From Lentisphaerae bacterium GWF2_57_35 (GTDB lineage Bacteria > Verrucomicrobiota > Kiritimatiellia > CAIQIC01 > GWF2-57-35): DNA of 64,000 nucleotides. The DNA lies in NCBI GenBank assembly GCA_001804865.1, contig MHBK01000006.1, forward strand, positions 1-64,000, given 5' to 3'. Both the position numbers and the translations under genes were made by a program. The notes beneath the pieces were generated by a model. That model did not search any database. It was given only the letters and a program-made list of their open reading frames with translations, and was not told the DNA's origin. This document shows positions 1 through 8,489 of the stretch, one piece after another (position 1 is the stretch's first letter; every line of letters starts with the position of its first letter).

Positions 1-53
1 AAATCTTTTCCCGACCCGCTGACTGCCTTAATGCGGCTGGCAAGGTAGTTCAT
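1..53 (-). CDS. Start of a minus-strand gene cut by the window edge; possibly a PLP-dependent aminotransferase
   Basis: Reading leftwards from an ATG whose complement lies at 51-53, the frame stays open to the window edge and begins MNYLASRIKAVSGSGKD. A G-rich stretch (GTGGGGG) sits immediately before the ATG. N-termini with a similar ring (short leader, then S-x-R-I/V-x-A-V-x-x-S) are common in class I/II aminotransferases. Seventeen residues are too few to establish the family, and the open frame could be chance. It would be co-directional with holA, about 250 bp downstream of it. Confidence 0.3.
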   Translation of the reverse strand, partial: MNYLASRIKAVSGSGKD

Positions 54-306
54 CCCCCACGCACCTGGCAACTGAAAAAACGAAAAATGTTGTGCATTTT
101 ACGCAAACAACGTTACATCAGCTGTATGTAAATTATGTTATTTTGTATGGGGCTCAAGAGAGCCTGATTCGTTGCCCCTTGAAAATGCAGAATGACGGTT
201 TGTCTCTTGAAAACCGCTATGTTCCGGTGCGAATGGCGATAAAAGGGCTACCCATATTTCCGCCAACATCGTTGCGCGAACTTCGCATACAATAAGCCAA
301 CAGGGG
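54..306. other. Intergenic stretch without a supportable gene
   Basis: About 250 bases, AT-rich between 80 and 150. A 67-codon plus-strand frame at 92-295 has no ribosome-binding site and no recognisable family, so it is not called. An imperfect dyad TTACAT / ATGTAA (113-118 and 126-131) centred on CAGCTG could be an operator for the minus-strand gene starting at 53. No regulator is implicated. Confidence 0.4.
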
Positions 307-1491
307 CTATTTCATCGATTTGGCCGTCTGGGAATCGGAGGCGCCAAGCATCTTAATGACTAGAAATTCCAGCAGTAAATGCCCTGGAACCCGGCTGGAA
401 ACCAGTTGCTCGTGTGCTTGCAGGGTCCATTCCTGAAATCGGGCCAGCTTGTCCATGGGATATTTGCGCGCCTGTCCGGCTAGGATGCCAATTCGGAAGG
501 GATTCGTAGCCCGGGGATCTTTCGTCAGGGATGACAACTTGGCCTCGACGGCTGGCTCGTCGTTCCAAACTGCCTTGGTCCACCGCTGGTCGCCGCTCAG
601 CCGCAACCATTTTTGATCGAGGCATTCCCGGAGCACCATTAATTCCTTGAACCGGCGCTCGAGGCTAATGATCAGCCCGACTGCATTCTCACCCTGAAAC
701 AGCAACTGCCTTAAAAGCGCCAAGGATTTCTTGAGGTTTCCGTCGGCCACCGCATCGGCAAAATCCCAGGCCTCCGATTCGCGGACACGGGAGATGACCG
801 CATCGATATCGTCCATCGACACTTCTTTTCGCGGGCCGAGATAAATCAGCAGTTTGTCGACTTCCATGACGATCTGGCGCGTTTCGAAGCCGGCGCGCTC
901 CACAAAAGCGTGTACGATATCGTCGCCAAAGGTCAGGCCGGCGGCCTTGAAAAGTTCACGGACTTTTTGCCGGGCGGGTTCTTCCGCCTGATAGGACCGC
1001 TCCGCCTGGGCAAATTCCTGCATCCGGCCCACAGATTGACAAGTCTTGTAAAACGCCGTGCGCTTATCCATCTTGGTCGCGCTGACGACCAGGATCTGAT
1101 CCGGGGCCAGACCGGCTTTGAGCATGGCTATGAGTTTGTCGAGCGTGCCTTTGACGTCCTTGGAGCGGCCCACAATGGTTTCACTCAGGAAATTGACGCT
1201 CTTAAACCAAACCACCTTGCGCCCCCCCATGAAGCCAACGGTTTGAATCGCATCGATGCATTGCTTGATCGCCTTGATGGCTTCATCAACCGTCCCAACC
1301 CCGCCATCCACGATTTCGAGTCCGAAGGCCTGATCGGCTGGAGGACAAAGTTCATCCACCAGCTTCTTGGCCGACGAGGAGACCATATATTCGTCTTCGC
1401 CGAAAATCACATGGACTTGAACAGGGCCCGAGGGAGATTTCCCCGGCTTGTCCTCGCCTTTGTTCACTGCGCTTTTTTGCCGTGTAGCCAT
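307..1491 (-). CDS. holA: DNA polymerase III, delta subunit
   Basis: The product (394 aa) matches the clamp-loader delta subunit, which opens the beta sliding clamp and loads it on DNA. The central signature fits the family: VHVIFGEDEYMVSSSAKKLVDEL near the N-terminus (residues about 26-48), then alternating strands and helices around VVWFKSVNFLSE and ILVVSATKMDKRTAFYK (AAA+-like domain I/II). The helical region EAWDFADAVADGNLKKSLALLRQLL precedes the C-terminal collar, which includes LLEFLVIKML. A basic 25-residue N-terminal extension is unusual but not unique. It starts in TAATG coupling with the stop codon of the upstream secreted peptidase gene, so the two are probably co-translated. Delta is highly divergent between phyla, so this rests on overall pattern rather than catalytic residues. 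Confidence 0.85.
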   Translation of the reverse strand: MATRQKSAVNKGEDKPGKSPSGPVQVHVIFGEDEYMVSSSAKKLVDELCPPADQAFGLEIVDGGVGTVDEAIKAIKQCIDAIQTVGFMGGRKVVWFKSVNFLSETIVGRSKDVKGTLDKLIAMLKAGLAPDQILVVSATKMDKRTAFYKTCQSVGRMQEFAQAERSYQAEEPARQKVRELFKAAGLTFGDDIVHAFVERAGFETRQIVMEVDKLLIYLGPRKEVSMDDIDAVISRVRESEAWDFADAVADGNLKKSLALLRQLLFQGENAVGLIISLERRFKELMVLRECLDQKWLRLSGDQRWTKAVWNDEPAVEAKLSSLTKDPRATNPFRIGILAGQARKYPMDKLARFQEWTLQAHEQLVSSRVPGHLLLEFLVIKMLGASDSQTAKSMK

Positions 1492-2405
1492 TATCGCTCC
1501 CTGCCTCCTTGAAGCTGTTCCCGGACTTCGTCTTCCAGGGCGGAAAAATCCTGGTCGGAATACCCAAATCGATCCCGCAACACGTCATTCCATAGCATAC
1601 CTTCCCGACAGACTGCATGCACAAACTCGCGCAGGCGGTCATTTCCAATTCGCACCGCCAATTGCCGGATCCATTCTTCCGATTGTCGGTACAGGCGGCG
1701 CGCCAGGGCGGGATCGTCGGGATACGCCGTCATCGCGGTCAACTCCTGCATGGAGACGATGTCGCGACCGGAGACCGGCGGCAGTTTGCGGAAAAGCTCC
1801 TGGCCCCGGCTGTGGCGATAGGCGCTCGCCATCTCCCACCCCAGGTAACCCGCCAAACCCTCCTCCAGCCATACCGGCAGATTCGGACGGCAGGACTGAA
1901 GACGACCATGCACCAGTTCGTGCGCCAGCCGCACGGCATCGGCTGCCAGATTGTTCGTATCCCAGAAAACAAAAATTTCGTCGCGATACTGAGCCGCCAA
2001 GGCATCCTGCCGTCCATCGACCGAATGCAACGACTTGTCCCAATTCCGGCTGTCGGAAATCACGAACAACTGAAGGCGGGTCTCTTCGGACGGCAAAGTA
2101 TTGTTAAGCCGCCTCCTGAAAAACTGCGCCTGGGTCAAAGCTTCCCGCACAGATGACTCCAAATCCGAATGTCCGACGAAGTCGCCTGCATCGAGGTGAA
2201 CCCAATGGTCTCCTTTTACGACGGAATGCCCCAGGGCCGACAACCCCGAATCAGCCTGGACATCTTCTGACGATATCCGGCTCCATCTTTCGGGAGTCCC
2301 CGCCCAACCGGCCAGGCAAACGGCCGCTCCACAGACGGCCCAAAACATTCTTGCCCATCCGCGTCGGACCAAGCCCGGGCTCAATCTTGACTTGCGTTGG
2401 TTCAT
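1491..2405 (-). CDS. Secreted zinc metallopeptidase, MA-clan (gluzincin-like)
   Basis: The protein has 304 aa. A basic N-terminus and hydrophobic segment (residues about 18-36, ending AGWAG) look like a Sec signal peptide, so it probably acts outside the cytoplasm. HELVH at 162-166 is the HExxH zinc motif. The following WLEEGLAGYLG (about 179-189) supplies the third ligand Glu in the position expected for peptidase MA-like domains. The remaining C-terminal half is helical, typical of this family. It is the promoter-proximal partner of holA (TAATG overlap at 1491) and is divergent from the HIT gene across about 54 bp. Substrate unknown. The pairing with a replication gene is probably positional rather than functional. 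Confidence 0.7.
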   Translation of the reverse strand: MNQRKSRLSPGLVRRGWARMFWAVCGAAVCLAGWAGTPERWSRISSEDVQADSGLSALGHSVVKGDHWVHLDAGDFVGHSDLESSVREALTQAQFFRRRLNNTLPSEETRLQLFVISDSRNWDKSLHSVDGRQDALAAQYRDEIFVFWDTNNLAADAVRLAHELVHGRLQSCRPNLPVWLEEGLAGYLGWEMASAYRHSRGQELFRKLPPVSGRDIVSMQELTAMTAYPDDPALARRLYRQSEEWIRQLAVRIGNDRLREFVHAVCREGMLWNDVLRDRFGYSDQDFSALEDEVREQLQGGRER

Positions 2406-2459
2406 TGTTATGCTGAAAGCACTTTAGAAAGCGGCACGCGACTTGTCACGAAAGGAAAT

Positions 2460-2954
2460 ATGAAGAGAATTTGGGCTCCATGGCGAATGTCGTATATTTG
2501 CGATGCAAAAAATGCGTGCTGTTTCATTTGCGATATCTGTAAAAGCCGGGATGACCGGGCTCATCTCGTCATTAAAAAGGGCAAGACCTGCCTAATGCTC
2601 ATGAATCGATATCCGTACAACGGAGGGCACTTGATGGTGGCCCCTAAACGCCATGCGGCAACGCTCCAGGAAATGACATCGCGGGAACGCCTTGAACTGA
2701 TGGACATGACCACCCTGGCCACCCGCTTGCTCGACAAAGTCGCGCATCCCGAAGGTTACAACATTGGAATCAACCTCGGAAAAGCGGCTGGCGCGGGTCT
2801 TAAGGATCATGTACACATTCATATTGTCCCCCGCTGGAACGGCGACACCAACTTCATGCCGGTGTTTGCCGACGTGAAAATTATTCCACAGGCCCTCGAA
2901 GAACTTCGCGACCAACTATGCGTAGCGCTGAAAGAGATAAATGGACGGTCCTAA
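2460..2954 (+). CDS. HIT-family nucleotide hydrolase/transferase (Ap4A phosphorylase-like)
   Basis: The protein has 164 aa from the ATG at 2460, chosen because AAAGGAAAT directly precedes it and because homologues begin with the RIWAPWRMSYI segment seen here. The histidine triad HVHIHIVPRW (about residues 118-127) is intact; the middle His is the nucleophile in this superfamily. CCFICDICKSRDDRAHLVIKK fits the zinc- or Cys-containing N-terminal segment found in bacterial Ap4A-phosphorylase-like HIT proteins. NRYPYNGGHLMVAPKRH is the conserved nucleotide-binding strand. Its likely role is hydrolysis or phosphorolysis of dinucleoside polyphosphates or adenylated compounds; the exact substrate is not decided by sequence. 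Confidence 0.85.
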   Translation: MKRIWAPWRMSYICDAKNACCFICDICKSRDDRAHLVIKKGKTCLMLMNRYPYNGGHLMVAPKRHAATLQEMTSRERLELMDMTTLATRLLDKVAHPEGYNIGINLGKAAGAGLKDHVHIHIVPRWNGDTNFMPVFADVKIIPQALEELRDQLCVALKEINGRS

Positions 2955-3041
2955 GGCATATATTCGTCATTAGCAATTAATCATTAAATAATTACACGAT
3001 GTACGACTCCTCTTTGCCGCCCGGCTCCTCCGGCATTCCCC

Positions 3042-3070
3042 TTGACGACCATCGTTTCATGCGATTTACT
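3042..3070 (+). promoter_or_regulatory. Possible sigma-70 promoter for the phoH operon
   Basis: TTGACG (3042-3047) is followed after 17 bases by TTTACT (3065-3070), close upstream of the phoH ATG at 3083. The -35 is good and the -10 weak, and the implied leader would be very short. Position and spacing are the only support. Confidence 0.35.
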
Positions 3071-3082
3071 TCCTTATAAGGT

Positions 3083-4051
3083 ATGAGTGAAAAGACCATT
3101 CATTTTGATAATGCGCGTGAAACGCAGGATGTGATTGGAAAACGGGGCGAATTCCTTTTTCGCATCGAAAAAGCATTCCAGGTGCAGATCGTATCCAGAG
3201 ATACATGGCTGCGCATGGAAGGCGAAGAAGCGGCGATTCAAGAAACCAGCCGTTTCTTCGAATGCATGAGGAAGGCCCGCAATACCGGCACGGCCCTCCG
3301 TGAGCATAGCATTGTTTTTGCGCTTCGCGCTTTTCAGGAAGGCCGGCAAACCGAATTGGAGCGGCTGTTCGACAGCCGCATTGATGTCGGCGCTGGAAAG
3401 CCGCCGGTATTTCCCCGTACCTTTGGACAACATCGATATGTTGAGGCCATTCGAATGCGGGACATCGTCTTCGGCATCGGCCCAGCCGGCACGGGTAAAA
3501 CTTATCTGGCCATGGCCATGGCCATTTCGGCCCTTTTGAAGAATGAAGTCAGCCGCATTATTTTGACCCGGCCCGCCGTCGAAGCCGGCGAAGCCCTCGG
3601 GTTTCTCCCTGGCGATTTGCAGCAGAAAGTTCTTCCGTACCTCCGCCCGCTCTATGATGCGCTCTATGACATGATGGCCCCGGAAGACATCGAAAACAAT
3701 ATGAGCCGAGGCGTCATCGAAGTGGCTCCCCTGGCTTATATGCGGGGACGAACTCTTAATCATGCTTTTGTCATTCTCGACGAGGCGCAAAACACCACGC
3801 CCGAGCAAATGTTGATGTTCCTGACCCGTTTGGGCTTCGATTCCAAATGCGTCATTACGGGCGATCTGACCCAGATCGACCTGCCTCCCAGGAGAATCTC
3901 CGGCCTGCTGGAAGCCCGGCAAACCTTGATCGATATCGAAGGAATTGCCATTGCAGATTTGACCGATTCCGATGTGGTTCGACACAGTCTGGTCCAAAAA
4001 ATCATCCAAGCCTATCGAAAAGGCCGCGATGAATCCCAGGCAAATGGTTAA
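3083..4051 (+). CDS. phoH: PhoH-family P-loop ATPase
   Basis: The protein has 322 aa, the usual length for PhoH-like proteins. The N-terminal about 70 residues (RGEFLFRIEKAFQVQI, then an amphipathic helix) resemble a KH-like nucleic-acid-binding fold. The P-loop is GPAGTGKTYLAMA (about 133-145) and the Walker B is VILDEAQN (about 230-237). GDLTQIDLP and SGLLEA are further family signatures. PhoH proteins are ATPases implicated in RNA metabolism and are commonly encoded with a 7TM-HD protein and YbeY, exactly as here. Only 2 bp separate this gene from the next, so the three form one operon. Confidence 0.92.
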   Translation: MSEKTIHFDNARETQDVIGKRGEFLFRIEKAFQVQIVSRDTWLRMEGEEAAIQETSRFFECMRKARNTGTALREHSIVFALRAFQEGRQTELERLFDSRIDVGAGKPPVFPRTFGQHRYVEAIRMRDIVFGIGPAGTGKTYLAMAMAISALLKNEVSRIILTRPAVEAGEALGFLPGDLQQKVLPYLRPLYDALYDMMAPEDIENNMSRGVIEVAPLAYMRGRTLNHAFVILDEAQNTTPEQMLMFLTRLGFDSKCVITGDLTQIDLPPRRISGLLEARQTLIDIEGIAIADLTDSDVVRHSLVQKIIQAYRKGRDESQANG

Positions 4052-4053
4052 AC

Positions 4054-6450
4054 ATGGCCTTACGTTTCAACAATTTCCGGCTCAAAAAGAATAAGCTCCG
4101 CCCTCGTCAGCCTCCCCCACCCGCCAGTAGCGGCCAGAAGTCGGCCTCCTTTTTTGGGATTATGCTGGCTGTATTTCTCTGGAGCGCGGTGTTGTTTCTC
4201 ATGCACAGCGGCGAAAGCCGTCGATACACCAATCTGGCTCTCGGCCAGCGGGCGCCCGCCACCGTGGTCGCGACCGTGGATTTTGCGTGTGAAGACGTGG
4301 CCCGAACCGAATTGAACCGACGGCAGGCTTCCGACGCGATCCTTCCGGTATTTACCGTCAATTATGGTCCCTACAATTCCGCCGCCCGCATCCTGGAGAA
4401 ATTATTCGATCGAATAATCCAGTTCCGGCAAATGTCGGCCAACGGGGCGGCTTCAACCAATGTAGCAACGTCCGTAAGCGATGTCCTCGATTTGCTAGGG
4501 CTTCCCCTGACTTCACAGGACGCCCTCGCACTGGCTTCGGAAGGCCATGAGGAGGCCGTCCTCAACGCCATCAAGGAATCTCTGAAAAAGGTCTGGGCTT
4601 CCGGCATCGTCTCCATCCGGGAAAAGGAAACTCTCTTCCAAGGCGTGGCCTCTTCGGGCCATATTTCGATTGTCGAACCCGAAGGCGGCGCGGCAAACTC
4701 GGCTGCAGTAGCCGATCTCATGGAACCCGACAAAGCGGTTCAAAGAATTGTTCAACTTATCAAGCAAACGGAGATCGGCCGGGATTTGCCCGATCGGGCC
4801 TTGACCGAATTGCTGAAAAGTTGGCTTCGTCCCAATCTGAATTTTGACGCACAAGCGACCAACGAGCATCGCGCGCAGACCTCCAAAACCATCGAACCCA
4901 TCACCATGATGGTCCGGGCTGGCACGACGTTGATGGAGGAAAAGGAAAGAATTACGCCCCAAATCCTCGACATGATTCGCACCCATGAAAAACGCCTGGC
5001 GGAGCTGGAATCGCCCCGGGATCGATTCATGAAGATGGCCGGCAACGCCGGCTTGGTCATGGCCTTTCTTTTGATCAGCGTTGGATTCATGCAGCTTTCC
5101 AAACCTGAAATCCTTCACAGCGACTCGAAAATTCTCTTGCTGGTCGTCCTGTCGCTGCTCTCGTTATTATCGTGCAAAGGGGTGTTGTACCTGTCCAACG
5201 ACCTGCGGTTGTTTTCGCCCTGGCTCGTGGAATACCTCCTGCCGCTGTCCATGGCTCCATTGCTGGCTTCCATTTTGCTGGGAGGCTCTGTGGCTGTCGC
5301 CCTCGGGCTCTGGAACAGCCTGATCACGGCCACCCTGTTCAACAGCAACACGGTTTTCGCCATCGGCATCGTCGTAACGATTACCGCCGCCCTGGCCGGC
5401 CGGGACGTGCGCCGCCGAACGCATATTCTCCGGGCCGGCTTTTCGGTGGGCATCGTCAACGTGCTGCTCGTGCTCAGCTTCGCCGCCCTGACCCAGCAAA
5501 CGTTCTCCGTCGTCGCCAGCCAGGCCCTGGCCGGTTTGATTGGAGGCCTAGCCTCCGCCCTGATAGTCACCCTGCTGATTCCGGCATTCGAAACCTTCTT
5601 CCAAATCACCACCGATCTGACCCTGCTGGAGCTTTCGGACATGGGCCATCCCCTGCTCCAACGACTGGCCATGGAAGCGCCGGGCTCCTATCATCATTGC
5701 CTGGTGGTCGCCAATCTGGGCCAGGCCGCCGCGCAGGACATCGGCGCCAACGCGCTGAAGGTCCGCATCTGCGCCTACTATCACGATATCGGCAAGCTCT
5801 CCAAACCCGAGTTTTATTCGGAAAACACGCACCTCCGGGAAAACCCGCACGACGATCTCTCCCCCAGCATGAGCACGTTGGTAATCCTCTCGCACGTCAA
5901 GGAAGGCGTGGGGTTGGTCCAACGCTATAAGCTGCCCAAGCTGGTCGCCGACGCCATCGAGCAGCACCACGGAACCAGCCTGATCTCCTTTTTCTATCAC
6001 CGCGCCCGCCAACAGCAGGAGGCCGGGCAAAGCGGCGGACCCAAGGCGAACGGACGCTCCATCAACGAACAGGATTTCCGCTATCCCGGCCCCAAACCGG
6101 CGAATCCCGAAAACGCCATCCTCTTGCTGGCCGATGCCGTCGAAGCCGCTTCCCGGTCCCTGGAGAAACCCACGCCGACCCGCGTGGAAAACCTCGTCAA
6201 CGAAATTGTCAGCGCCAAACTCGCCGACGGCCAACTCGACGATTGCAGCCTCACCCTGACTCAATTGAACGCCGTCAAACGCTCCTTTGTCTTCACGTTG
6301 ACCAACATGCTTCATGGACGCACGTCGTATATTCAGGATGAAAATAAACCTTCTCAACCGACAAACAAAACTGCGGATTCGCTCGCCGGCGCTCAAGCGG
6401 CTCGCGTGCTGGCTCCTGCAGCGGACAGCGATTCCGCAAGCAGCCGGTGA
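4054..6450 (+). CDS. 7TM receptor with intracellular HD phosphohydrolase domain (PgpH/YqfF type)
   Basis: The protein has 798 aa. Order: one N-terminal membrane segment (about 28-48), a large extracytoplasmic 7TMR-HDED domain (about 50-330), a block of about seven membrane helices (about 330-520), then a cytoplasmic HD domain. Metal ligands are visible in the HD domain: YHHC (about 548), AYYHDIGKLSKPEFY (about 574-588), LSHVKEGV and IEQHHGTSLISFFY. Characterised members of this architecture hydrolyse cyclic di-AMP. The C-terminal about 35 residues are Ala/Ser/Pro-rich and encoded by DNA that also encodes the start of YbeY. It sits between phoH and ybeY, the classic arrangement. Confidence 0.92.
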   Translation: MALRFNNFRLKKNKLRPRQPPPPASSGQKSASFFGIMLAVFLWSAVLFLMHSGESRRYTNLALGQRAPATVVATVDFACEDVARTELNRRQASDAILPVFTVNYGPYNSAARILEKLFDRIIQFRQMSANGAASTNVATSVSDVLDLLGLPLTSQDALALASEGHEEAVLNAIKESLKKVWASGIVSIREKETLFQGVASSGHISIVEPEGGAANSAAVADLMEPDKAVQRIVQLIKQTEIGRDLPDRALTELLKSWLRPNLNFDAQATNEHRAQTSKTIEPITMMVRAGTTLMEEKERITPQILDMIRTHEKRLAELESPRDRFMKMAGNAGLVMAFLLISVGFMQLSKPEILHSDSKILLLVVLSLLSLLSCKGVLYLSNDLRLFSPWLVEYLLPLSMAPLLASILLGGSVAVALGLWNSLITATLFNSNTVFAIGIVVTITAALAGRDVRRRTHILRAGFSVGIVNVLLVLSFAALTQQTFSVVASQALAGLIGGLASALIVTLLIPAFETFFQITTDLTLLELSDMGHPLLQRLAMEAPGSYHHCLVVANLGQAAAQDIGANALKVRICAYYHDIGKLSKPEFYSENTHLRENPHDDLSPSMSTLVILSHVKEGVGLVQRYKLPKLVADAIEQHHGTSLISFFYHRARQQQEAGQSGGPKANGRSINEQDFRYPGPKPANPENAILLLADAVEAASRSLEKPTPTRVENLVNEIVSAKLADGQLDDCSLTLTQLNAVKRSFVFTLTNMLHGRTSYIQDENKPSQPTNKTADSLAGAQAARVLAPAADSDSASSR

Positions 6451-6838
6451 CCGCATCGACATCGAGTTGGTCCTGACCGACAACGAAGGCATCCGGGCTT
6501 ACAACCTCGCCTGCTTCGGCAAGGACCGGCCCACCGACGTCATCACGCAGGCGTATGCAGCCGTGCCGGGCGGCAACGATTTTCATGGCGAACTCATCGT
6601 CAACGCGGAACGGGCGCTCGAAGAAGGGCTCCAACGGCAAAGCATCGACCAGGAACTCGCGCTGTACATCGCGCATGGCTGCGATCATCTCGACGGAGCC
6701 TCCGACCACACGCCCCCACTGCGGTCTCAAATGCGACGCCGTGAAATGGCTTGGCTCCGCCAAGCCCGCCAGGAAGGGCTGCTGGAGGACGGATTGCTCG
6801 CTGAAAAAGCGGCCTCTTCGCCGCGAGAGAAGCGCTGA
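6338..6838 (+). CDS. ybeY: Endoribonuclease YbeY (16S rRNA maturation / ribosome quality control)
   Basis: The protein has 166 aa from the ATG at 6338, where the product reads MKINLLNRQTKLRI as in other YbeY proteins. The zinc site is the H-x3-H-x5-H arrangement in HGCDHLDGASDH (about 115-126); the usual LHLxGYDH wording is changed but the three His are kept. NDEGIRAYN and RPTDVITQ match the conserved middle part. The start lies 113 bp inside the upstream HD gene, an unusually long overlap, but a start after 6450 would delete the conserved first strand. The C-terminal about 20 residues (LLAEKAASSPREKR) are not conserved in the family. Confidence 0.88.
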   Translation: MKINLLNRQTKLRIRSPALKRLACWLLQRTAIPQAAGDRIDIELVLTDNEGIRAYNLACFGKDRPTDVITQAYAAVPGGNDFHGELIVNAERALEEGLQRQSIDQELALYIAHGCDHLDGASDHTPPLRSQMRRREMAWLRQARQEGLLEDGLLAEKAASSPREKR

Positions 6839-6843
6839 GGAGT

Positions 6844-7581
6844 TCAGGCAGAAGCGACCCCAACAAAGACCACGGCCGTCACGACCGAGAGAATCAGAAC
6901 AATGATCGTGGGCCCGGCCCATGATTCCCATTCCTTGTCATACTCCAAGCGAACAGTATCATTCCGTCCCCAAATCGAAAAATCGATGAGATTTCGCATG
7001 ATGAGCCCCACATTGACCAGCAAGACAACCCCGCATAGAAGCTGGGAGAGCCATTCCATCTCGCGATACCCGGCCCATAGCAACGGGAACAGCAGCCCGG
7101 GCGGCAGGGAGGCCATAAGGAATGCCAATAACGCCAAGGCGACAAAACGTCCGGATAGCTGTCGGCTGCGGTATTTTTCGAGGCCCACCTTGGCGAGCAG
7201 CAGAATGGCACAACCCCAAAGCGCCGTCAGCGTCAGGTAGACGGAAACATAAGCCGCAAAAAACGGCGAGTCGCCGGCCCACACCAGCGCCGCAAACTGT
7301 ACCAGGCTCCCCACCACCAGCTTCAGGGCGGCCGCCCGTTCCAGCGGAAACCGGCACATCAGCAACAAGGCCTCGGCCATCAGCCATAAAATCAGATATA
7401 CGACGCCGGCCGCATACGCCAAACCCGTCCACAACATAACCAGGAATTCCGAAGTCGACACCCCCTCGCCCAAGTTCAACGGCGCCACATAAATAGCGGC
7501 GAGAGGCGCCATCATGGACTGAGAAAGCAGCCAAACCCATTTAAGAAACCGGTAAATCGACGGCGCTTGAGTCCTATTCAT
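6844..7581 (-). CDS. Integral membrane protein of unknown function
   Basis: The protein has 245 aa with about six hydrophobic segments (approximately 20-36, 48-72, 88-105, 108-130, 145-168, 178-198) and a last one near 222-243. The short charged segment NDTVRLEYDKEWESWAGP lies before the final helix. I do not recognise the family. No catalytic motif is visible. It is convergent with ybeY (6 bp between stops), so it is an independent transcript. The start at 7581 is the only ATG that keeps the first helix; it has no strong ribosome-binding site. Confidence 0.6.
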   Translation of the reverse strand: MNRTQAPSIYRFLKWVWLLSQSMMAPLAAIYVAPLNLGEGVSTSEFLVMLWTGLAYAAGVVYLILWLMAEALLLMCRFPLERAAALKLVVGSLVQFAALVWAGDSPFFAAYVSVYLTLTALWGCAILLLAKVGLEKYRSRQLSGRFVALALLAFLMASLPPGLLFPLLWAGYREMEWLSQLLCGVVLLVNVGLIMRNLIDFSIWGRNDTVRLEYDKEWESWAGPTIIVLILSVVTAVVFVGVASA

Positions 7582-7775
7582 AGCCCTACTTTACAAAGCA
7601 ACGGGCACAGAAGACAACGTCTATTCATCGCGGCAAAATCCTTAACTCGACACAATCCCGCGCATCGTGTTTCCCTCTTGGCCGGAATCGTTGTATCGTA
7701 GGATGAACCATTTGTTTCAGCTTGGCTCAAAACAAGCCGGTTAGTAAACTTGATTTAAGACATGGCGAGCGAATT
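7582..7775. other. Divergent intergenic region
   Basis: About 190 bases between the minus-strand membrane protein and the DUF502 gene. The plus-strand frame runs in from a TTG at 7722, but the ATG at 7776 fits DUF502 N-termini better. No hairpin with a T-run and no clear operator was seen. Confidence 0.4.
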
Positions 7776-8489
7776 ATGTTAAACAAAATAGGCATATCGA
7801 TCCGTAACAACATCCTGGTCGGCTTGGTCTTGGTCACCCCCATCGCCGTGACCGGGTTCATCGTCAATTTGCTCTTTAGATTCGCCACCAATTTTCTGCC
7901 GCGCGCCTTAAAGGAATCCAACGACGCGATTCTATTTCGATTCCTCGCCTTGTTTGCGGTGCTGTTCGCGCTGTTTATCATCGGGTTGCTCGTGCGAAAC
8001 TTTGCCGGGCGCAAGTTTTACAAGTTTGGGGACCGATTGTTGACCCGCATTCCCATCATCAGCCGGATCTATATTTCCGTCCGCCAGGTCAGCGAAGCGC
8101 TGGTCGCGCAACGCGAGACGCTTTTCAAGGAAGTGGTCCTGGTTGAATATCCGCGCAAAGGGCTTTATTCCATGGGCTTCATTACCGCCATCGTCCCTCC
8201 GCATTTGACTGGCCTCATGAGCGCCACGGACAACCCGAGCTTGTATGTCGCCTTGTTCATTCCCACCACCCCCAACCCGACCTCCGGGCTGTTCATTATG
8301 GCCCCCCGGACCGAACTCGTTTCCCTGCCCATTACCATCACCGACGCGATGAAGCTGATTATTTCCGGCGGTGCAGTATTTCCGGGGCAGGACGCGGAAG
8401 GCGTCGGCCCCAACCTATTGGAGAAGCTGGAAAAAGTTCTGCTCAAGGAAGAAGACTCCTCAGAACAAAAACCGGCCGTGCCGACATGA
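7776..8489 (+). CDS. DUF502 family membrane protein
   Basis: The protein has 237 aa. It matches DUF502: IRNNILVGLVLVTPIAVTGFIVNLLF (first membrane helix, about 8-33), then a second helix (about 50-72) leading into LLVRNFAGRKFYKFGDRLLTRIPIISRIYISVRQV, a family hallmark. The C-terminal domain includes LFIPTTPNPTSGLFIMAPR and the segment DAMKLIISGGAV. Biochemical function is unknown for the family. The gene overlaps recO by 4 bp (ATGA at 8486), implying translational coupling. The C-terminal tail is acidic (EEDSSEQK). Confidence 0.9.
   Translation: MLNKIGISIRNNILVGLVLVTPIAVTGFIVNLLFRFATNFLPRALKESNDAILFRFLALFAVLFALFIIGLLVRNFAGRKFYKFGDRLLTRIPIISRIYISVRQVSEALVAQRETLFKEVVLVEYPRKGLYSMGFITAIVPPHLTGLMSATDNPSLYVALFIPTTPNPTSGLFIMAPRTELVSLPITITDAMKLIISGGAVFPGQDAEGVGPNLLEKLEKVLLKEEDSSEQKPAVPT

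Noticed and set aside
92-295. A 67-codon plus-strand gene near the left edge
   Set aside because: No ribosome-binding site or recognisable domain, and it lies in an AT-rich intergenic stretch.
3074-4009. Minus-strand frame opposite phoH (about 311 codons)
   Set aside because: PhoH on the plus strand is complete and in a conserved operon; the antisense translation has no recognisable family.
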